64,000 bases of DNA from Paraphaeosphaeria minitans (Eukaryota > Ascomycota > Dothideomycetes > Pleosporales > Didymosphaeriaceae), in contig WJXW01000002.1 in the NCBI GenBank assembly GCA_015832175.1, forward strand, positions 2,790,001 to 2,854,000. Reading direction: 5' to 3'. Position numbers and translations under genes: made by a program. How positions within the stretch are numbered: the first letter of the stretch is position 1; the number at the start of each line of letters is the position of its first letter. Below are positions 59,151-64,000 of the stretch, one piece after another. The notes beneath the pieces were generated by a model. It did not search any database and had not been told where the DNA came from. It worked only from the letters and a program-made list of their open reading frames with translations.

Positions 59151-60400
59151 CTTTGCTGCCTGCGGTTGCTTCTAGCTACACTTCCGCTCAATCTGCCCGT
59201 TCTCAAATGGTAGCCTCAAAGACCTTGAGTGTTGCGCACGACTGCAAGCAAAAGAAGGGAAGACGAGGACGCTCGACCTGCGCGCATGCGCGGTTAATAG
59301 GATGTGCAACGCCATCGAATCACGCTGCGGTCGGACGGATGCCCGTCACGTCGCCAGTAGGCCAGGCCGGCAGCGGGAACGATGTGTTTGGGGCCGAGTG
59401 GGGTCATGCTGAGGGGTTCCAGACGCGTGTGGGGTCGCGGTTTCTTCGGAGAAGCGCGTAAGTTTCCCGATGGGGAAGTCGTAGCCTCGGGCTACCTGTT
59501 TGGATGGGAGATTTTGACTTCACATTGGGAATTTTGAGAGGGTTTGGGATGTACAATGAGGATTTGACTGCCCATGGTTAGGAGGAGATGGGTCTGGAAC
59601 TGTATGGTGGTTCGATGTCGGCGCTCAATTGCTAGTGTGCCAGAGAGGCGTCACTGTAGGCATTGTTGCCGGAATCCGGCATAGTGCATTACAATGCTCG
59701 AATTTCTTTTTGAGACCCGGTCTTTCTATCTCTTCATCGATGCGAATGGCATGTCTTCACTTGTGCGCCACAAGAGCAAGAGTAAGAGATACCTCAGGCA
59801 AAGTGAAGTTGTCGCATGCCTGTACTAGTCACTCTTCTCTCGAAGTAACGTATTGAGTTTTGGAGACAAATACCTGTTACAGTCAGAAGAATAAGACGTC
59901 AGGGAACGAGCCATGGAGTTCGTTCCGTGTGTGTAAGACGACCAAGATTGCGAGCTCTCATTTGTATCCTAGATTTGTGAAGCTGTTCAGTGTTTGAACA
60001 TGCTTCTTCCAATAAACAAAAGAACAATTTAGGATAAGAAGTATTCATCTCATCTTTCCCCCATCGTGTCAGTACACTATCTTGTCTAAAGAACACCTTT
60101 TCTTACATTTATGAATATTTGAGCATTACGGTTCAGATCGCCAACTGCACCTGAAGTCACAAAAATAGATTCATATAATTTGAACCTCATGACCTTCCAT
60201 TGCCCTTTGTGAAACAATGCCTTTTCACTTCCCATATTTTCACCGTTCACACATACTACTCTCCACCAATGCTAGGAATTCATCAAGATGTATCCTCCCC
60301 AGCGACTCCCCACAGCTGCGATACCCACACGCAACGATCAACTGAGACTTCTGCAAAGGCTTTCGAGAGCTCTCTTGCTCGTTAAAGTAGCCCATTATCA
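59151..60400. other. kinase upstream region, no gene supported
   Basis: The divergent and overlapping ORFs (60-111 codons) show no domain. Composition turns more AT-rich from about 59,850. Confidence 0.55.
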
Positions 60401-61141
60401 ATATGAGCATCACCTGGGGCCTCTAAATCCCTGCCAACCAGCAGTCGGCCAACGAAAACCCCTACCAAGGTTGGCGTAAACATCTCATCGGCATCGGAAG
60501 CGGCAAGAATTGGGGCAAAAAGGTCTCATCATCCTGGTCGGTCGAGTTTGATAGTATATCTTCCGCAGCAGTCATCGAGCCTCTGACTGCCGTCTCTCGT
60601 AACTACTAGCTTTGCATGGACTACAATGCCGAAGACGACGTTGTAGCTAAGGATTGCGGCTTCTGGAATGCGATTCTGGAGGAATCTGCTAGCGGAGCCG
60701 AGGACAAAGCGAAGCAGTGCAGGCTGATTGAGCTTCTCCGATCGAAGGATAGACACAGGCCCAGCCCGAATGCCACGACTTCGGCCTACTCATGGTCCTG
60801 AAGAAGTAGGCTGGAAATTTTGATTCAGGCAGTTCAAGAGAGTGTGAAGGGCGTACTTGAATCATCTCCAGACAATTTTACTTCGACTGCTGACAACTGT
60901 GCGGCAAGCTCACAGGATAGTCTCGAAGAAACAATACTCACCATAACGATAAGACGGGGTCTTACGATGCCGAAGTGCGTCCGGAGCACCAGGCAGTTCA
61001 CATTGATAGAAGTCATGTTCTCATTGATTATTTCGTGAAGACATATGGTAACCGTAGTTGTAAATTAAACAAGCTTGCGATTACTTATGATTCAGAGGTG
61101 TCTCGAGTGAAAGTCTTTACCATGTCGTCGCCCCGTCCGTA
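60401..61141 (+). pseudogene. possible broken gene, unidentified
   Basis: From ATG 60401 one plus frame stays protein-like to about 60,960 except for three stops (TAA near 60422, TAG near 60607, TGA near 60799). It includes ENPYQGWRKHLIGIGSGKNWG, AKDCGFWNAILEESASGAED and LEILIQAVQESVKGVLESS. A second frame then continues from about 60,915 to a TAG at 61139-61141 with PEHQAVHIDRSHVLIDYFVK. One frame change and three stops suggest a decayed gene or one with unusual introns. I do not recognise the family; chance open frames remain possible. Confidence 0.35.
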
Positions 61142-61520
61142 GAAATGCGGAGAGCAAGGCACTTGGTCTGTGCATCAGTGGTTATTCAGAATTACAGAGC
61201 GAAAGTAGCTGGTATAGAACATCCCCTCTCTATCAGTTTCCCCTCCGAAAATGAGCATATGTGATCAGTTCCACCAGAACGACCTCCCCAATAACGCACA
61301 CCGCCTCCCTTTCTTGCTGTAAATACGTACTTTCATCTGGAATTCCACTCAAACCTGCCAGGCCCAGTAGTAAACACTACTGCACCCCACCCCGTTCTTC
61401 GTGTACAGGTGGCGATAGTCCTGCTCCTTCTTGCACAACTACTCGTGGTATTCAAATTACAAAGTTGTGTACACTATGTTACAAATGGTTTGGACAAGCG
61501 CTTGCTGTTTACGGAGCAGC
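61142..61520. other. 3' flank of the sterol-reductase-like gene, nothing seen
   Basis: About 380 bp with only short overlapping ORFs. Confidence 0.5.
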
Positions 61521-63002
61521 TTACCGCCACCTCCAAGTTGACTTTCTCGATATGTGGTAGTCTCCGCTCTGTATCGACTTCCATAAGCCCCAGAAACCCC
61601 CCAGCGGCCATATTGACCTAAGTCGCATACCCCAGTCTTGTTTGGCCAAAGTCTCCAACTTTTCTATGTCGACGTGAACCTTCTCGTGAATGCCAGGTAG
61701 GGTGGTTGCGTTGTACTTCTTGCGTAGTCCTTCGTGCCACTCGCGGTTGAACTGCTTCCAAAAATCCGCCTCACTGTAGTACGTATGGGCGTATAGCCAT
61801 TTCATGCCTCCGAGCTCGCCCAGGTGTTTCTCCAAGTCACGATTCTTCTCCAGGAACTGCTTTCGGTCTCTTGGTCCGAAGCCCCAGAGTCCGATGTTTA
61901 GCATCTGATCATCCTTCAAGTCGCCTTTGGTGTGAGGATGGATGGTAGGCTGTGGGGACTGCTTCAACGGGCAAAGCCAAAGCGGCCAGATTCCAAATTT
62001 ATCGCCGGTATAGTTCATGAATTCTTCGGCGTTCGGGTAGGGCAGTGCCATGTCTTGAACCACGTAGCTATTGGACTCGCCACTGGCATGTAGTGCGCGA
62101 TAAAGCATCCGAGTGTGAAGGAAATCGTCGAGGAACCATCTTGTGAACTTGTTGAAGGGAAAGCTCATGTAGTTGAATGCGGAGCGACCCACCCAGAAAC
62201 CGCCTCTGTCGTACCGGAACATGTACTCTGCCAACGGGATGTACTCTACGACGGGAGATGAGGCGTTCTTGGTGCGTTCTTCAACATGCAGGTAGAACCA
62301 GGGATCCCATGGGTCAGAAAAGGTTTGGGGCTTGTGATCTGCAGGAATGTCGTCTGTCATCTCACCTGTGATAATCGCACCATGGTCTTTCGAGAAGAGG
62401 ATACCATCGACGTAGTCATTTTCCGGCACTTCAGTCTGCTTCCGAATATCACGGACCGCATCCGCAATGCTCCTGGTGGGGTGATACGTCGTCTTCACAA
62501 ACCGTTTGGCTTGAATTAACTGCAACTCGATAAGGGTTGCGACGCCTAGCGTTCCCACCGCACCTGCTGCTCCTCGAAACAGGTCCGCGTTCTCTTGCTC
62601 CGACGCCTTGACGACATTGCCGTCCGCTAGTACCATCTCAACAGAGTTGACTGTGCGGTCAAAAAAACCATGTCGGAACGAGCTACTTTCGCCTGCTGTT
62701 CCTGCATAGCCGCCTCCCGTAGTAATTCCGGGAAATTCCATAACAACAGGGGGCACAAGGCCATGGGGAAGAGTGGCCTCTACGAGACGATCCATAGGCA
62801 CGTTTGGCTCCACAAGAGCCGTCCGTGATGCGGTGTCGACCTTGATGACATTTCGTAACTCGCTGATGTCCACTACACGTTTCTTGAGAGAAGGACGTGT
62901 GCTGTTGGTTGACCCATGATTTATTCTGAACGATTCTTTGCGTGTAAAATACTCCTTGACTTTGGAAGCCACCTGTGTAACTATGCGCTGATGCCGGTCC
63001 AT
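61521..63002 (-). CDS. FAD-linked Delta24-sterol reductase-like oxidoreductase (DHCR24/DWF1 type)
   Basis: Single-exon protein of 493 residues; start is ATG 63002 (the frame opens two codons earlier with TTG). The FAD-binding PCMH-type fold occupies about residues 60-220: TALVEPNVPMDRLVEATLPHGLVPPVVMEFPGITTGGGYAGTAGESSSFRHGFFDRTV, then FRGAAGAVGTLGVAT. The C-terminal part resembles DHCR24/Diminuto proteins (WDPWFYLHVEERTK, FPFNKFTRWFLDDFLHTRMLY, WLCPLKQSP, NIGLWGFGP, MKWLYAHTYYSEADFW, IWPLGGFWGL). Family members reduce the sterol side-chain 24 double bond with NADPH at the ER. No N-terminal membrane helix is visible here, unlike the human enzyme. The exact substrate in fungi is uncertain. Confidence 0.85.
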   Translation of the reverse strand: MDRHQRIVTQVASKVKEYFTRKESFRINHGSTNSTRPSLKKRVVDISELRNVIKVDTASRTALVEPNVPMDRLVEATLPHGLVPPVVMEFPGITTGGGYAGTAGESSSFRHGFFDRTVNSVEMVLADGNVVKASEQENADLFRGAAGAVGTLGVATLIELQLIQAKRFVKTTYHPTRSIADAVRDIRKQTEVPENDYVDGILFSKDHGAIITGEMTDDIPADHKPQTFSDPWDPWFYLHVEERTKNASSPVVEYIPLAEYMFRYDRGGFWVGRSAFNYMSFPFNKFTRWFLDDFLHTRMLYRALHASGESNSYVVQDMALPYPNAEEFMNYTGDKFGIWPLWLCPLKQSPQPTIHPHTKGDLKDDQMLNIGLWGFGPRDRKQFLEKNRDLEKHLGELGGMKWLYAHTYYSEADFWKQFNREWHEGLRKKYNATTLPGIHEKVHVDIEKLETLAKQDWGMRLRSIWPLGGFWGLWKSIQSGDYHISRKSTWRWR

Positions 63003-63837
63003 ACTCAAAAGGAATTAAACGTGTAGAAATTCTATAGATGATGCATGGTGTTGTACAACGTGATAGAGAGCGTGTAATTGATGGAACAAGTGATGTCTCG
63101 CGCTCAAGATTTTCCCCAGACAGATCGCGCTATCCGAACCCAGTTTAGCGCAATGAGACGATTTACGTCGCGTCACCCGTGCAAACCACAAACTTTTTCC
63201 ATCTCCATCCCATTATTAGAACGCTTCTGAAGGTCATTGCAAGGAAAGTCTCGAAGCGTTTACCAACCGAGCTTTGCGGTTTCCATGTCTGCATCTGTGT
63301 TGGACCTGATCCGTGGCGATCTTCCGTCCGATACATTGCAGAGTGCTTCCATCCTCCCACATTAGACATCATGATCGACAGCAGAGAATCTTCTGTTAGG
63401 CGATGCTGCCAATAGTTTGACCTAGCTGACTGGGTTGTACATTTATGCCCCACAGAGTACGGCGTTCGACACCCGACTTGACGTGGAGCTACCCCGCAAA
63501 AACAGTGAGACAGCCTCACATATGGAACTGTTTTTTGTAAATTCACAATGACCGACATCAGCTATTCGCAGTTTCTTTCTCTTCATTTCGCCCCAGGAGC
63601 TTTGCACCAAATATTCCCCTCGTCACACCTCAACCTTGCATGCCTTCGTGACTTTGCGTTGCCGTTGATTGATAAAGTCGTTCTCAATCCGCTGGTCAGT
63701 CCAAGCCCCACATGTTGCGCATTACTTCGCAGGCGTTAACGAAACCAGTGAGAGCTACGTAGATTACAAGAGCACACTGTCCTTCTTTCTTAGCTCTAGA
63801 GACCACCTTGGGCATCCAAAGTATTCCGTTGTTCGCC
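63003..63837. promoter_or_regulatory. divergent upstream region of the sterol-reductase-like and partial genes
   Basis: 835 bp. Two short ORFs (131 codons minus at 63163-63558, 63 codons plus at 63548-63739) overlap partly and show no domain or bias. Confidence 0.45.
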
Positions 63838-64000
63838 ATGGCACCCCTGAGTCTACCAGTAACTCCAACACTCAGTGACGCCTACAGCGGTATACCAGAA
63901 CGTCTACTCCACAAAGCGACCGACGCAAAGTCGCTCATATATGAGGGCAAAACAGTCCCCGACATCACCCCACTTCAACGCGGTCTCCCTATTCCCCAAG
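63838..64000 (+). CDS. 5' end of an unidentified gene, cut by the window edge
   Basis: ATG at 63838 in a good context (CGCCATGG) opens a frame that runs without a stop to the window end: 54 codons plus one base. It starts MAPLSLPVTPTLSDAYSG and continues with RLLHKATDAKSLIYEGKTV and DITPLQRGLPIPQ. The codon use resembles the neighbouring genes and the sequence looks coding. The final CCCCAAG could also be an exon end just before a donor site. Too short to assign a family. Confidence 0.5.
   Translation, partial: MAPLSLPVTPTLSDAYSGIPERLLHKATDAKSLIYEGKTVPDITPLQRGLPIPQ

Overview
The window looks like chromosomal DNA of a filamentous ascomycete, most like the Dothideomycetes (Pleosporales type). 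This is inference from gene content, short GT-AG introns of about 47-92 bp, and a sharp two-compartment structure. Bases 1 to about 35,060 are AT-rich, full of TAA/TAG and without intact genes. Bases from about 35,060 to the end are GC-balanced and gene-bearing. The AT-rich half carries the marks of repeat-induced point mutation (RIP): copies of the same repeat differ almost only by C/T and G/A changes, glutamine codons have become stops, and zinc-knuckle cysteines have become tyrosines.

AT-rich half: it is a nest of dead LTR retrotransposons, which I name families A, C, D and E by their own sequence. A1 (1-7442, cut by the window edge) is a chromodomain-bearing Ty3/gypsy relic with a gag-only LTR element C (3783-6934) inside its 3' region. 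An isolated 216-bp LTR and a piece of the C LTR follow. D1 (7785-20965, minus strand) is a second gypsy family, split by a complete A-family element A2 (8516-15176) with a perfect TAAGC target duplication. D2 (20966-23274) is the inverted 3' part of a second D copy and still holds the unoccupied A2 insertion site. Next come an E integrase fragment (23275-23793), a 5' half of A (A3, 23794-26401), a long E copy (E1, to about 31,200), a perfect 141-bp tandem duplication, unassigned decayed DNA, and a solo LTR (34654-34867) with AAGTA duplications. A1 and A2 carry on the opposite strand, between chromodomain and 3' LTR, relics of small Cys-motif/coiled-coil proteins. This is the most unusual signal in the window.

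Gene-bearing half, in order: a small membrane-anchored eight-cysteine protein; a 191-bp TA-flanked MITE; an alpha-arrestin-like protein; a cytochrome P450 whose frame is broken in a C9 run; a PIF1 family helicase; a three-RRM Pub1/TIA-1 type RNA-binding protein; a minisatellite block; a probable Mediator subunit; a large Spt21/Ams2-like regulator with a GATA-like finger and a C-terminal Zn2Cys6 cluster; Sm D2; dihydroxyacetone kinase; a possible unidentified pseudogene; a Delta24-sterol-reductase-like flavoprotein; and the 5' end of an unidentified gene.

The genes are mostly unrelated housekeeping functions (mRNA metabolism, splicing, transcription, DNA maintenance, carbon and sterol metabolism) and not a pathway cluster. 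Three divergent pairs share upstream regions: Pub1/Mediator, Spt21-like/Sm D2, and sterol reductase/partial gene. I saw no rRNA, tRNA or CRISPR.
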